64,000 nt of DNA, taken from the NCBI GenBank assembly GCA_007922195.1, contig ML681964.1, positions 5,474,445-5,538,444 of the forward strand, given 5' to 3'. Every line of letters starts with the position of its first letter. Position 1 is the stretch's first letter. The position numbers and the translations under genes were made by a program. The notes beneath the pieces are model-generated. The model was not told where the DNA came from, ran no database searches, and saw only the letters and a program-made list of their open reading frames with translations. This document shows, in pieces, positions 47,134 through 59,372 of this stretch. The DNA is from Podocnemis expansa. Its lineage: Eukaryota; Chordata; Testudines; Podocnemididae.

Positions 47134-47212
47134 TGGGAGTGGTCCTGGTTTGTTTGGCAGGGGGTTGGACCAGATGATCTCATGAGGTCCCTTCCAACCC
47201 TATGATTCTATG

Positions 47213-47968
47213 ATTTCTTTGTGACCTATAGGGCCATGATGGCATTAAATGTCTTGGCGAAGAAAATCATGTATTCATGCAGGCTGCACTGTATCAAGGA
47301 CATGTTTCTTGACTATGCTTGATTTTGCAATATTAGTAGCACTGCCAACAGCCAGGAACAAGTTACACTTGTCTTGGGCTGTCCTGATGAAATGATGCTT
47401 TTGAGGAGGATTTAAAAAAAAAGTAAAAATGAGACTGAGAAGGATTTTCCATGATTAGATTTCTTGGGAAGATTGCAGCACTCAAAGTTACTCAGTCAGT
47501 GAAAGGCTGTGATTTCTAAATCAATGTAGGAAGACCTGAACCATCACTGATGTTGGTACAGGTACTTGGGTTTATAACAGCTTTAGGCTTATGTAATGCC
47601 CTCGGGGCCCTTTCTAGGGATTTGACATTTGTACTTCATTTTGACAGCAGCTGTACCCAGCACCCTTCAGAATTTTTCATTTAATTTGCATTTTTAGGCA
47701 TGTCTGAGACATTTTACTATGGGGATTCATTAACCTCCTCCTTCTTATATCTTCTGCACACAAATGTCCTGCCTAATCATCATCTTGCTTTGAGTCAGCT
47801 GGAATAGGGATTTTCTTACTAGCAGACTTAGTATACACAGTATTATTGTTAGGTGCTGATTGAGCCTCCAGTGCAGAGATAGGCATGCAAGAAGCCTCTC
47901 CAAAGCAGATACCCCTTCACTAAACAGGATTGTACCAACAGTATGTCATATGGTCAGACAACACCAGG
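47213..47968. other. Unrecognised AT-rich DNA
   Basis: No gene or repeat recognised. Confidence 0.5.
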
Positions 47969-48529
47969 GCTATGTCTACACTGCAAGCCATTTTACAAAA
48001 AAAGTTTTTTGAAAAACTTATTCACAAAAAAAATCAAAATAAGTATTTCAAAATAAGCTTATTTCAAAAAATGCTATTTCAAGAGAGGCGTCCTCCTGCA
48101 TTCTCTGTCTCAAAATGAAGCAGTTGTGTGTTGTGCTCCCCCCCCCCCAAAAGAGAGTCCATATTGGTTGGACTCTTCCACCACCACCCCCCAAAAAAAA
48201 GCCAAGGTAAAAGATAGGCAGACTTTTTTTCAAAAAACCTATTTCAAAAAAGCCTTCTTTCCAACAGGTGACCAGGTTTAACCACGCCAAAAAAACACTC
48301 CGGTATTTCAAAATACCAGGGTGCTTTTTGTTTCCAAAAGGCTTTTTCAAAAAAAGCACTATTTCAACAAAAGCCAGCTTTCACTTATTTGAAAAAGCAC
48401 TCTGATGTTTTGAGACACTGGAGCACTTTTTCTCAAAAAAGCAAAAAAGAGCTCCCCAGACACAGAAGAGGTTTTTTTGGGATAAGCCTCCTTGTCCCAA
48501 AAAACCTTTGCAGTGTAGACGTGCCCAGC
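47969..48529. mobile_element. hAT-like MITE with multiple internal hairpin words
   Basis: The left terminus GGCTATGTCTACACTGCAA matches the right terminus read in reverse, GGGCACGTCTACACTGCAAA. The interior is an unusual array of TTTCAAAAAA / TTTTTTGAAA words in both orientations, so the whole element folds extensively. No coding sequence. Confidence 0.75.
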
Positions 48530-50352
48530 TGTACCCTTACTGTGAGTTTGTAACATTCATCTGAGAGTTAAGTATGGTGAAATCATTTCCAAAAGGGAAG
48601 TGATCCATAGGTAAGGGTCTGTGAGCACAATCACTGTAGGAATTGCTTAGCAGAATACACAGTTGCAATCTAGCTCTCATATCCTGCTTCCATCAATGGC
48701 CAATACTAGAGTCTCCCAAGAAGGAGTAACACTAATTTCAAAACAAACCTCACTTGCTAGAGCTGGTTAAAAACATTTTAAAGGAAAAATGTCAGTGAAA
48801 AAATGGCTTTTCCATCAACATGGAAGTCCACCAATAGTGTCCTGGTTTAAAGAAATATTAAAAAAAAAAAAAAAAAAAACTTAACCATTTGGGGGGGGGG
48901 GGTTGCTGAAAATATTTGGCCAAAACAAAACATTTAGTTTTCAGCAAAAGTGTTCCTGTTTGCGATTTTTGTATGGAAACCTTTGAAGAAAATCTTTCAA
49001 GAAAAGTCAAAACTTTGTTATTAATTGCATTTTTGTGGGAACAAAAACTATTTCTAGCTATGTGTTGTTATACAAAGGGAACATGTTCCTAGTGATCAGC
49101 CAGTCTTATACTCTGAAGCATGAAGAGTGCAAAAGTAAGCTAATTTCCCACCATAACACAACCAACCTGTTGTTTTTCTGAATTTAATTTTTAATGAAAG
49201 GAGACGCACTATTTTCTGTTCTTAATCCTCGGAAGATATCCCTCCCTTCCTCCCCCCATATAGAATATTCCACTGTTACCTAGATATACTATGGGAGTCA
49301 TTTCTGCACTTTTTGATTTATCAAACATTTGCCACTTTCAGAGGCAAAGCAAAAGACATTAGTGATCAAGAGTGTGACTGGGTGTAACAAACTTCATGCA
49401 ACACCCTTCCAGAGCTCAATGGACAACTCTAGCTAGGAAAAAGCAGATGGAACCACGTTGCCAAGGAATTTAGAGGGTTTTACCAAGTATCAGAGCCAGT
49501 GTGCAGATTCGACACCTCTAGACAAATGGCCATGAAGACTCACCCCATTTAAGGCAGGCCCTATGGCCTTCCTGCAAGAGAGCAAACTTTCCCTGGTGGA
49601 ATGATATGGGGAACCTCTGGGATGGGACCTCATAGAAATTAAATCCCTGAACACACTCACAGATTTTATTGTACAAGGGGTTAATCTGAACCTGTGTATG
49701 GATTTTACTTGGCAGGCTAATGTTTAATACAATCCAGCCTGAATTAATGACTGTATTATGAGTGATGGCTATTAGACTGCCTTTATGAATTTTTCATAAA
49801 TCCATCTCTGGTTCTTGGTGGTGTTCCAAGAAGAGAGAATGAGCAGCACTCTGGTTACCACTAGCTAACTAATATTGTTTGTTTTTAAAACCCCAGACCT
49901 CATGATCTTCACACTGCTTTAGTGTTACTTTAACAAGACTTTGATATATGACTTCCATTTGCTGTGAAACTGAACCTAGGGAGTTGCTGGGAAACGGCAG
50001 CTCCCTGTTTCCAGTTCTTGAGAACTGCAGGAGCTCAGTCCCACTCGTGATCAAGTCCTGGGAGTAGATGGCTCCCTGGATTGATGATAAAAATCTCCTG
50101 ATCACGCCAATGAATCTGGCCATAAGCGGTAATAACAAGAACTGATTATTGTGGGTTTTTCAGTGGCCTTTGTGACACGATTTGGTGGCCTCAATCCAGA
50201 TTTGCATTGTGCAAACCAGCCACTTCTGCTACTAATAAGCCTCTGACTGGCAGTCCTGGACTAGTTGTACAGGCATAATAGTATTTGACACGTCTTATAT
50301 AATTATACAGAACCTGTTATCAAAGTGTTTTTATAAACACGGACTAATTAAT
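48530..50352. other. Unrecognised interval
   Basis: Contains a poly-A of about 20 and a poly-G of about 12 near 48860-48902, within a decayed relative of the 42266 element (from about 48757). No gene recognised. Confidence 0.45.
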
Positions 50353-50584
50353 CATGGAGAATGACCTACCCTGATACCCCTGGGAGATGATCCAAGGAGG
50401 TCAGGATTGAGGAACACAGATGAAACAGTGGAAGGAATCTGGTTTTGTTAGTGGAATTGTTTTGTGAGCAAAAGGAGCAGAGCTCAGTTTGCAACACTAC
50501 TACTCTAGGTGTTTCATCTGTGTTCCTCAATCCTGACCTCCTTGGATCACCTCCCAGCGGTATCAGGGTTGGTCATTCTCCATG
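50353..50584. repeat. 75-bp near-perfect inverted repeat, 82-bp loop
   Basis: The left arm 50353-50427 and the right arm 50510-50584 are reverse complements with three mismatches. Example words are AACACAGATGAAACA and TGTTTCATCTGTGTT. The ends do not match any transposon terminus I know, and there is no obvious target duplication. Possible explanations are an inverted duplication, a MITE of unknown family, or a hairpin RNA source. Confidence 0.9.
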
Positions 50585-50781
50585 AGAATAGAGGATTGGT
50601 GTCAATAGCTATTAGTTTTGAAAATGAGTTGATAAATTCCACTAAACAGTCCATATTTCATGTAAAAAATACCCATGAAAATATCATCAATACAAGATTA
50701 AGGTTGACAAATCAACCACTTCAATCAAGAAATAGGGCAATAAAGAAAAAAAACCAACTTTAGTTATGCTTCCTTGTACAG

Positions 50782-51866
50782 CATAGAATCCTAGAATATT
50801 AAATTTGGAAGGAACTTCAGGGAGTCATCTAGTCCGACCCCCTACTCTAAGCAAAAACAACCCCAACTAAATCATCCCACCCAGGGCTTTGTCAAGCCAT
50901 ACCTCCAAAATCTCTAAGGATAGAGATTACACCACCTTTCTAGCTAACCCATTCCAGTGCTTCACCATCCTCCTAGTGACACATTTTTTTCCAATATCCA
51001 ACCTAGAGCTCACCCACTGTAACTTGAGACCATTGCTCATTGTTCTGTCATCTGCCAGCATTTAAGAAGAGCTGCCAAGTTCCATCCTCTGTGGAATTCC
51101 CCTTCAGATAGGTGAAGACTGCTATCAAATATCCACTCACTTTTCAGCAAACTTAATAACCCCATTTCCCTCAGCCTCTCCTCACAGGCCATGTGCCCCA
51201 ATCCACTAATAATTTTGTTACCCTTTACTGAACTCTCTCCTATTTGTCCACATCCTTTCTGGAAAGGGGGCCCAAAACTGGACACAATACTCTAAATGCA
51301 ACCTCACCAGTGCTGAATAGAGGAGAATAATCACTTCCCTTGATCTGATGATAATGCTCCTACTAATGTAGCCCAATATCCCATTAGCCTTCTTGGCACT
51401 AAGAGCACACTGTTGACTCATACTCCATTGCTTGTGCACTGTAACCCCTAGGTCTTTCTGCAGAACTGCTGCGTAGCCAATTGGTTCACAGTCTGTAGCA
51501 GTACATGGGATTCTTCCACCCTAAGAACACAATTCTGCCCTTGTCCTTGCTGAACTTCATTTGATTTCTTTTGGGTCAATCCTCCAATTTGCCTCGGTCA
51601 CTCTGTGGCCTATATTTACTTTCCAATGAGTCTACCACTCTCTCATCTTAGTGTCATTTGCCAGCTTGCTAAGGGTAGCAATCCACCTCATCATCCAAAT
51701 CATTAATGAACATGCTGAACAAAGTTAGCCGCAGGAACTGGGCACTCCGCTTGATATCAGCTGCCCAGTAGACAGCAAGCCATTGATCACTACCCTTTGA
51801 GCCTGACAATCTAGCAATCTTTCTATTCATGTTATGGCATAAAATCTGGTCCATTGTTATGAATTA
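50782..51866 (-). mobile_element. Old CR1 LINE fragment, 5'-truncated
   Basis: On the minus strand the 3' end reads CTAGGATTCTATG preceded by GGACTAGATGACTCC, the CR1 3'UTR signature. Upstream, translated blocks GILGYISRSIIIRSREVIIL and [15 protein letters not shown] match the CR1 reverse transcriptase C-terminal region, and FSMFINDLDDEVD matches the [13 protein letters not shown] region. It is more diverged than copies 1 and 2, with many stops and frameshifts. About 1.1 kb is retained. Confidence 0.88.
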
Positions 51867-53855
51867 TTTGTCAGCCTGTGCAATCCGTAACACGAGCTTG
51901 TATATAGAGTTACACATATACAGCCTGATTCCATTTTATCTTTGGTTTCAGATTTAAAATGCGAAAAGAAAGCCTAAACAAAAAAAAAAAAGGACAATTT
52001 TGTATTAAGTAGGATAAATTGTTAAATTATTCTAAAAGCGTGTAGCCACCACGGTAGGAATGCCTTTTACATAAAACAATCCCCACGATCCATCAGACAT
52101 ATAATTAAAACAGCATTACAGGGGAATGCATCAAAAACACTCAGAAGCACAAAAATGATTTGCCTGGTTTCATTCCTTATCTAGCATAAAGCAAAAAGAA
52201 CCAAATTGCCCCTGAACAGGATGGGTCATCTGAGCATAAATCAAAATACAGTCAGCACACCACAGTGGGATTAGGTCTTTAAGGCAATGTAACAGACGGA
52301 CAGCAGTCACCACCCAGTGGGCACCTCATAATGGTCTGCCAGGGAATAGCTCAAGGCAGCAGCTCCATCCACTACCTGTTCTCACCCCTGTTCCCCGGGG
52401 TCCATGGGTTAATCCCTCCTCTCAACACTGTCAAGACCCACCATGTCTTCTTCCAGAGTTGGCCCACCAACCAAATGACACTCTGTGTCTCCATTCTTTC
52501 AGGGGATTTGACAATCCCAGCTCTGCCACCTGCTCCAGTGGCTATTACTCCCCAAAGGTCTGGGGGAGGCAGAGAGGGACCAAGGCCCACCCACTTCTCC
52601 AGGCCCCAGCTCAGGGACCCTGTGTGCAGCCAACTTTCACCGCCTCTTTCCCAACATCTTCACCTTATTCCCTGGGCCAATGCCTGCAGCCCCAGTAACT
52701 CTTCTGCCCTTGTATTAAAACCTCCAGCTCATGCAGAGATCCAGTAGTCAGTCACTGCTCTGTCCAAGATTCTACCTCATTTTAGCTCACAGGGCCGCCC
52801 GATTTCCCCCTCTGAGCTTCTAGGTATGACAATTTATGCTGCTTGGCAGCTCCCTTTTATCCTGGGCTCCCAAACTCCGACTGACACTCTTGCAGCCACT
52901 TCCCTTTGGCTGCCACTCCCCGGACCTAGCCACTGTGGGTGCAGACACCCTGCTACAAGCAGATACCATTTGCTCTTACGCATCTTGTAGAATGCCAGGC
53001 ATGCTAGCAGAACTATATTTAATTATTAATATCTAGCAAGGGCCTGGAGTGCATGGATCTGTGCACAAATAGATATTCGGCTCTTCACTGACCATTTTAA
53101 CCTCTAGAAAGCAGAAGAGAGTGAATTTGTCATTTTCATTTAATTCCCTTAAACAGCCTGGGCCCATCACGACCATTTGTAAACTAGTGACCTCCTACAA
53201 GGCACCCCATTATGGCTCTGGAGCAGCCCTGCTAATGGCCCCTTGCCTCATTTTCCCTCTTGGCTAACACAAAGGACTCCACTTCCATCTCTTACTTAAA
53301 ACACTCCCTCTACAGGCCATTGAATTGCACAAACCTGGTGCAAATAGTCTATAACAAAAGTCCCAAAACTTACCTCACTCCACTAAGAACTATGCACACT
53401 GATTTGTCACCAAATCCCAGATTCTTCCATTACAACGAGACTCACCAGTTCTCTCCCATCCTTCCTCTAAGATGGCAACTCCAGTCTTTCCTTCTGGGAT
53501 ACAATAATCCTCTTCTCAGCAAGAATCCCCACATCTTCTCTCCAGTGAGCAACCTTCCGGGGGAGCAGCTCCTATTTCCCTTGCTCTCACTGTTCCTTGG
53601 ACTCCCACTCTCCCATAAAAAGACATCAGTCAGTAGGTCCTTCTCTGCTCCCCTTTCCTTCAGTTCTTTTTGGTCCCTGGCTCTTCAGCTTACAGCCAGC
53701 AGATAACTCCCTCTGCTGCTGCTCCTCCTCCTTCTGCTTTCAGCCCTCTCCAGCCCAGGTTCAGGGACATATGGCAGCAAATCCCTCTTTTTGCTCCCCA
53801 CTTCTAAGCTACTCCTAGGAACCTCCTTCTGACTCTAGCAGCTCCTGTCTCCTAC
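51867..53855. other. Unrecognised, partly C/T-rich sequence
   Basis: 52290-53830 is pyrimidine-rich with open frames (52331-52747, 53260-53706) that show no domain I recognise. It could be retroelement-derived but no ends were found. Confidence 0.4.
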
Positions 53856-54317
53856 TCAGCTCCTGACTAACTCAATCTGTTCTTTTTTTTTCTCCTTGTG
53901 TTTTATGATGAAGAGGACTCGTTTCTTGAATCTAGGACTTGAAAGCACTGTACACCATACATACATCAATTCTTTCACCTTTCCCAATATTCTTACTGAA
54001 TTGTAAATATTTTGTTCATTCTTACAGGGCTCCATTTGCCTGATGCTTTTCCTAGGTTTGCAGTGAAAAAGTTGATACTTTAATGCCTCTAAGTGTGTCA
54101 TATAAATACACCCTCTCAATGGTGCACTCTTTGCACTCCCTCAGGAGATGATCCTAAGTTTCCCGGACCCTGCGCATCCCACATAATCCATCTGTATGTT
54201 TGTTTATTAGAAACAAATGATATTTAAGCCACAATGGCCAGTTAAAACTCTAAGGCCACATCATTCATTCTCTCAGGGTCTTGGATTGCATCGGCATTTT
54301 TGCCTCTTGGCCATAGG

Positions 54318-54760
54318 TCATAAAATCTCTTCCCTTTTGTTTCTTTTGCCCATTGTTTCCTGCCATTCCTTACAACTAATTTTAATGAGATTTTTAAAAT
54401 CCAGTTTACTTAAAGGGATCTGTAAATCAATTTGCTCATAGTTTGACAGCATTTTTTTTACTACTTTGTCTGCCATGTCATTACCTATTTCCTCCTCCTC
54501 CCCTGGATTCCATGCTTTTACCATGATTACACTCAACTGCATCAGTTTTGTTGTTAACCATACTATTTCACACCAAGTATATAATTTCTGCTGTATGAAA
54601 TGCTGTTTTTGATAAACTAGTCATCCTGATAATGAATCAAACAGAATGACCATGGCAGCTGAGCAACATTTGCCCCAGTTTAATATTAGCATTATCGCTG
54701 CCTGTTCAACTGTCAAAATGGCTACAAAATTTCTTAGACTATCACTGTACCTCAGTGGGT
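54318..54760 (-). pseudogene. RNase H domain of the I-like LINE, degenerate
   Basis: VEQAAIMLILNW and MVILFDSLSG correspond to the helix and DS segment of LINE RNase H. WNPGEEEEIGNDMADKVVKK corresponds to the VPGHxGIxGNExADxLAK motif, with the His lost. IPLSKLDFKNLIK follows. A frame break separates the two open segments (54854-54621 and 54542-54318). Confidence 0.68.
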
Positions 54761-54876
54761 CACTACTGAGAACACCACATTTAGAACAAACTTCTGAGAA
54801 ATAGGGCAGACTCACTCCCAAATTGGTGGTTATTATATCATTAGATAATATCACACCAGTAACAAATGTGAACTTA

Positions 54877-55140
54877 AAAAAAGCAAGGAGTCTTGTGGCA
54901 CTTAAAAACTAACAGATTTCTTTATCACATGAGCTTTCGTGGGAGAATATCCCACTTTGTCAGATGCTTTGAAGAGGGAGAACTAACAGAATTGGATGAA
55001 AATAAATGCAGGGAAGTGTAAGACATGGGATCAGGTCATACTGCAACAGCAAATCAGAGCATTGGTAAGGATTCAAACTTTAGGAAACAGCATACAGAGA
55101 GAGAGTGAAGTCAAATTACCTGTTATAATGTGAAAAGAAT
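54877..55140 (-). mobile_element. Penelope-derived tail, copy G, inserted in the I-like LINE
   Basis: Matches the left arm of copy D along its length: GGAGTCTTGTGGCACTTAAA, the hammerhead segment, GGGAGAACTAACAGAATTGG, GCAACAGCAAATCAGAGCA and AACAGCATACAGAGAGAG. It is a single-orientation copy truncated before the coding tail. The hammerhead (54927-54967, minus) has CTGACAA for CTGACGA, so the catalytic G8 is lost, while GAAA and stem I are intact. Confidence 0.8.
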
Positions 55141-56040
55141 TATAGTCACGATTCAGCCCTGCACTGGTTCCCAAAATGTAAAAAAATGCAGTCTCTTTAG
55201 ACATGGCAGCCCTCAACTCCCTGACTGTCCAGATACTGGATTTTATGATGAGTGGTTACTGAAAAAAAATTTAGCCAAATATAGGATCCATCTAATCCTA
55301 AGCAATCAGCCACTTAGCTAGGTCAAAATACAATTCAGATCTTACCTGTTAATCATACTGATGCCAACCCTTTAGTAACTAAAATCTAAATGTTTAATAA
55401 TAAAATGCAAGAGAGTTAATAATGGTGAATAGATCATATGCATGCAAATAATTGCAAACTTCTTATATCAAGTTTGTAGCAGTGATGGAATAAATTCCTT
55501 GTAATATCTCTCTGATGACTTCCAAAAGATTGGAAGGTCCTCAGCCCATAGTTCAAAATGCTTCTTTTAGTTGTAAATCCACAATCCAGAGAAATAGGAC
55601 AGAAAAGAGGCAAAATGGAGATCTCAGTGGTCTTTTATATCCTTGGCCATCTTCATGGAAATTTACTGTGTCAATCAAAGCTCACAGCCTCCATTTTTTG
55701 GAAAGTTCCTGTCCCAAAATAGAGTTGAGGGTCATGTGAGCATATCACATGTCCTTATGTGCTTTGATAACTCACAGAGGCAACCATTGTTCATAATCTT
55801 GCTGAGACACTCTACGGAGACCTATCTGGGTGGCATGAGTTTGTTCTATGGCCACTATGATAACACACATCTGTCTGTCTCTAATTCGAAATTCTATCTG
55901 GCAGATGTTATGTATGTATTGGATTCCTGGGTAAAGTACAAGTCCATTGCCAATATTCATAACTCTAGAGACAGAGGTGATACATGGATTTCCCAAGATA
56001 ATCCTATTTGACACTTTCCATAACAAACTTTATGCAAGAT

Positions 56041-56110
56041 TTGTTGCAATTGCACAGCAGTTGTAACAATTTGTTGCAATTGCAATTTGTTGTAATTGCA
56101 CAGCAATGGC
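56041..56110. repeat. Short tandem/palindromic TTGTTGCAATTG repeats
   Basis: GATTTGTTGCAATTGCACAG, then AATTTGTTGCAATTGCAATT, then TTTGTTGTAATTGCACAG: three imperfect units inside the decayed LINE region. Confidence 0.8.
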
Positions 56111-57330
56111 AATATAAAACATCAAATACTTTACAGATTTCTTGATTTAAAGCAAAGAAATACAGAATGCTGTTCCCAGTCTTCCTGTTCTTGTATCTTG
56201 GAAATTGTTGATACACAATGGGCAGTAGCATCCCTATTTTTCAAAAATATATGTATTAACTACATCTTGCAACACAAACACTCCTCTTCATCTTTCTATT
56301 TTATATCTACCTCAGAAGCTATATATTTTTATATTATAATGCCTTTTCCTAAAGCTATATATTTTAATCTCTTTTAAGTCTCTTTTCACAAAGATCTTTA
56401 TCCATGTTTTAACCTGATTTACATTAGTCATGTTGAGTTTACGGCCTTCATGGCAACCACTTAATTCCTAGCATTCCTCACATACTAGCTTGAAGTTTCC
56501 ATCTTCACTGTTTCTAAGGCCTTTAGCTCAAAATATTAAGTCTGAAAGCACCATTCTTAAAGTAATCAACATTTCATCCACAACTATCTGCAGCTCACTC
56601 AGCATCTTTGTGATAAGGGTACCACATACAATTCACAATACCTGAACTTGAATTGAGTCAAGTTATCTCAAAATTTGTTTTTGATGCTGAACCGAAAGCC
56701 TGGCACCCATACTCAGTAACTTATTAGCATTTTATTTAGCATTACCACTGCTTTCTTATACGCACCTAGGCAGTTCCAGAAATACTTCAGTAAGTTGACT
56801 CTACCTTTACATTTATCTATTATTTTCCATGAACTTGCTATTAAATATCACACCTAAAAATGGAAAACTTTTAACAATACCTTATTTGTTGTCTGTATAG
56901 ATACATTTTATAATTTTTCAGTTTTCTTTTTGGTGAATATCATTCCCTTGGTATCATTAGTTTAAAAAAAATTAAAGCCCTGGATGTCTCCCCAGTCTGC
57001 ACTTTCCTTTAGGGCTTCATATATACTTTCAGCAACTGTTTCAGGATTTCTGTTTTTGCCCCATCTGGCACAGTCATAACAAATAAAGTGATGCCTATTC
57101 CTGCACTCATCTCTTTTGGAAGATCATTTACAATGATGTTGAATAAAGTAAGACTGATGACATTCCCTTGTGCAGCACCATTTGTAAGTGTATATATACT
57201 GAAATTGGCTTTCACTATTCTGACCTGCATAGTTTTTTACTCAAGAAATTCCTTATTTAACCATACATTCTTCCTTTTACGCCTACAGCAACCACTTTAT
57301 AAAGAAACCCTCTGTCCACATCACATCTAA

Positions 57331-59108
57331 CTTTTTCAGCAAAGCTTCAGAAAAGTTACTGTCATTAATTCTTTAATTTTCATACTTTTTTGTTATTCCT
57401 TTTCTATCTTTACAATACAGTTAATCATACTCCTTCTCAGCTGTCTGCTGTTACTCCCGACTGGCCTTTTAGCGCCTTCAGGTGCTGCCACATTCCCTTA
57501 ATTGGCTCATGTGCGTGCCCCTGGACTATAACAAGTGAGCTGAGGCCAGTTTCGCTGAATAACCCAACTACACTGTTACACTACACAAGGGTGGCATGTC
57601 TATGAATGTTAAAATATCTCAAACCTGTTGAGCATAATACTGTCATTCATGGTGCCTACATCATTCATTTCTTCAACAGCACTTGTTAAAAATATTAAAT
57701 AATTAATGCTCAATACACCTGTGATGTAAGCAAGCCATATTATCCACATATTGAATTTGGCAGGGAAATCAAGGCACAAACATTATGGCTCAAATTTTAG
57801 TTTTGGGTGCCTTCATTTTGAATGTCCACTTTATGTGTTATTCATTCATATGATAGACATCCAGAAGCTAATTGTCAGACCAGTTGTACTACCACAGCTC
57901 ACAGCTTTGATTGAGGTTACAGGTGCTCAGACCCCATATATTTAAAGCTGAGCAACAAAAGGCGAGGTACTCAAAATGAGAGAGTCATTCTGAAATACAG
58001 TCTTAAATGCCTGACTAAATTCAAAGGCTCACTGTCAGAATCAAGATTAGAATATAGGTGGTTTTACCCAAATAAAATCTATTGATGCTACAGTCAGCAA
58101 AGACGACAGGACTTTAAGCCTCTTTAGAATAATTCTCTAACCAATCAGTGAAGAAAACAATGTTAACTCATACTTTAATTGAAATTGTGTTATTTTGTTC
58201 AGGTCTGAAAGATCATTCATTACAATGAAGCCAAAAATAAGACATCTGAGCTATTTTAGAAAGATATTTGACTCCTGCCTCAAGATATAGACTCAGCAGT
58301 CTGCAGAGTTCATAAAAAAAGGCATCCCTGAAGATATTATATTAGTAGTATGAATCTGGTGCAAATCTGGAAGATCCCTTAAAAGCTCCATTAGTGAAGA
58401 GTTTGAGACACTAAGCCACAAAGAATTGTATGCTAATACCTTTCTTATTCCTAACCTTTGGAACTCACTCTAGCAGTGAAGATTATGGCAAAAAAGCAGA
58501 TACAACAAAAAAAATCAGGGTCACACAGACCATATTAATTTTAATCTAGCTCAATATTGGATTGAGCAACTTAATTTTAAAACTTTTGGTCAAACAGATT
58601 ACAAATCAGAACATTGTGCTTCTAAAGGGGAATTGTATTGAAATTACCATAAAGAAGGACATATACAACATACATGCAATAATAAATGCAGTTTGCAGTT
58701 AATTCAACCAATTGAAGAAAGCAAGGTTACGTGAGGATTGTAAAGCTTTGTGGTGATTTTAAATTAAAGATTTGATCTCATTTTTATAATAGAGAAAGGC
58801 CCTTTACCATGCATATTTTGCTAAAAAGCAGATGGATAGACACTCACAAAACTGAATTTAGCTTATGTTTATTCACAGATGGAAATGAGCTCTGAATTTT
58901 GTACACCACCCACACTAAATATTGATAAGGGACTCTTTCAGTTTAATAACTGCCCTTTGGGATAGCATCAGCTCCCGCAAGACGGCAAAAAGCCAAAGAA
59001 CAAACATTGCTAGGAATCCCTGGAAATCTGTGCTGTTTAAATATTCATGTCACACAGAAAACTAATGCTTTGATGGCAGCTGCAGGCTGCTTATTTTTGA
59101 AAATCTTA
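57331..59108. other. Unrecognised AT-rich DNA
   Basis: May hold a further 5' part of the I-like LINE, but I could not read an endonuclease motif. No other gene or repeat recognised. Confidence 0.4.
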
Positions 59109-59372
59109 GGCCAAATCTATAGCACTGGGAAAATTAAGCAGCAGTCAGCAGGGGTTACATAAGCTATGTAGAGTAGTTTGTGTACCTACTGTTGACTACC
59201 TAACTCCTCTTCAGTGCAGCGTATTCACTACGCTGCACCACTTGAGGGTGTACTTTATTAATTTGATTTCTGGATCAACTTAGCATGTCTTAACTGACTG
59301 TTAAGTCAACTGGAAAAAGATCAATCTGATGGTACTGACTTCATCACCATCACTGTAGATGTAGCCTTAATT
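59109..59372. mobile_element. hAT-like MITE (candidate, degraded)
   Basis: The left end TAGGCCAAATCTATAGCACTG and the right end read in reverse, TAAGGCTACATCTACAGTGATG, are variants of the terminus seen at 11073 and 47969. TTAAGTCAACT and TTGATC words lie inside, as in the 3488-5333 element. Confidence 0.45.

Larger units (their letters stand above)
42803..47212 (+). mobile_element. CR1 LINE, copy 2, full length but degraded
   Basis: Same architecture and same 5' start (GTTAGTTG) as copy 1, with the 3' end TATGATTCTATG. GATTTCT at 42796-42802 and about 47212-47218 is a candidate target duplication. By eye it is roughly 85-90 percent similar to copy 1, but it has many more lesions, so it inserted earlier or comes from a different source lineage. 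Confidence 0.92.
53856..57330 (-). mobile_element. Decayed RNase H-bearing LINE of the I group
   Basis: Read on the minus strand, a reverse transcriptase relic comes first (57330-56830): LDVMWTEGFF, TNGAAQGNVISLTLFNIIVN and AESIYEALKESADWGDIQG across frames. A downstream region follows (about 56880-56560) with FPFLGVIFNSKF and AYKKAVVMLNKMLI. Much later comes an RNase H (54760-54318) with MVILFDSLS and GNDMADKVVKKML, and then a C-terminal Cys region (about 54290-54110) with TGHCGLN and a CxxC-like DYVGCAG ... LLRECKEC block. RT followed by RNase H and a terminal Cys motif is the arrangement of I-superfamily LINEs (I, Nimb, Ingi, Vingi). It has many stops and frameshifts and is interrupted by the Penelope-derived arm at 54877. 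Confidence 0.7.

Noticed and set aside
52331..53706. Pyrimidine-rich open frames that might be host exons
   Set aside because: No domain, no consistent splice sites, and low-complexity Pro/Ser/Leu composition.
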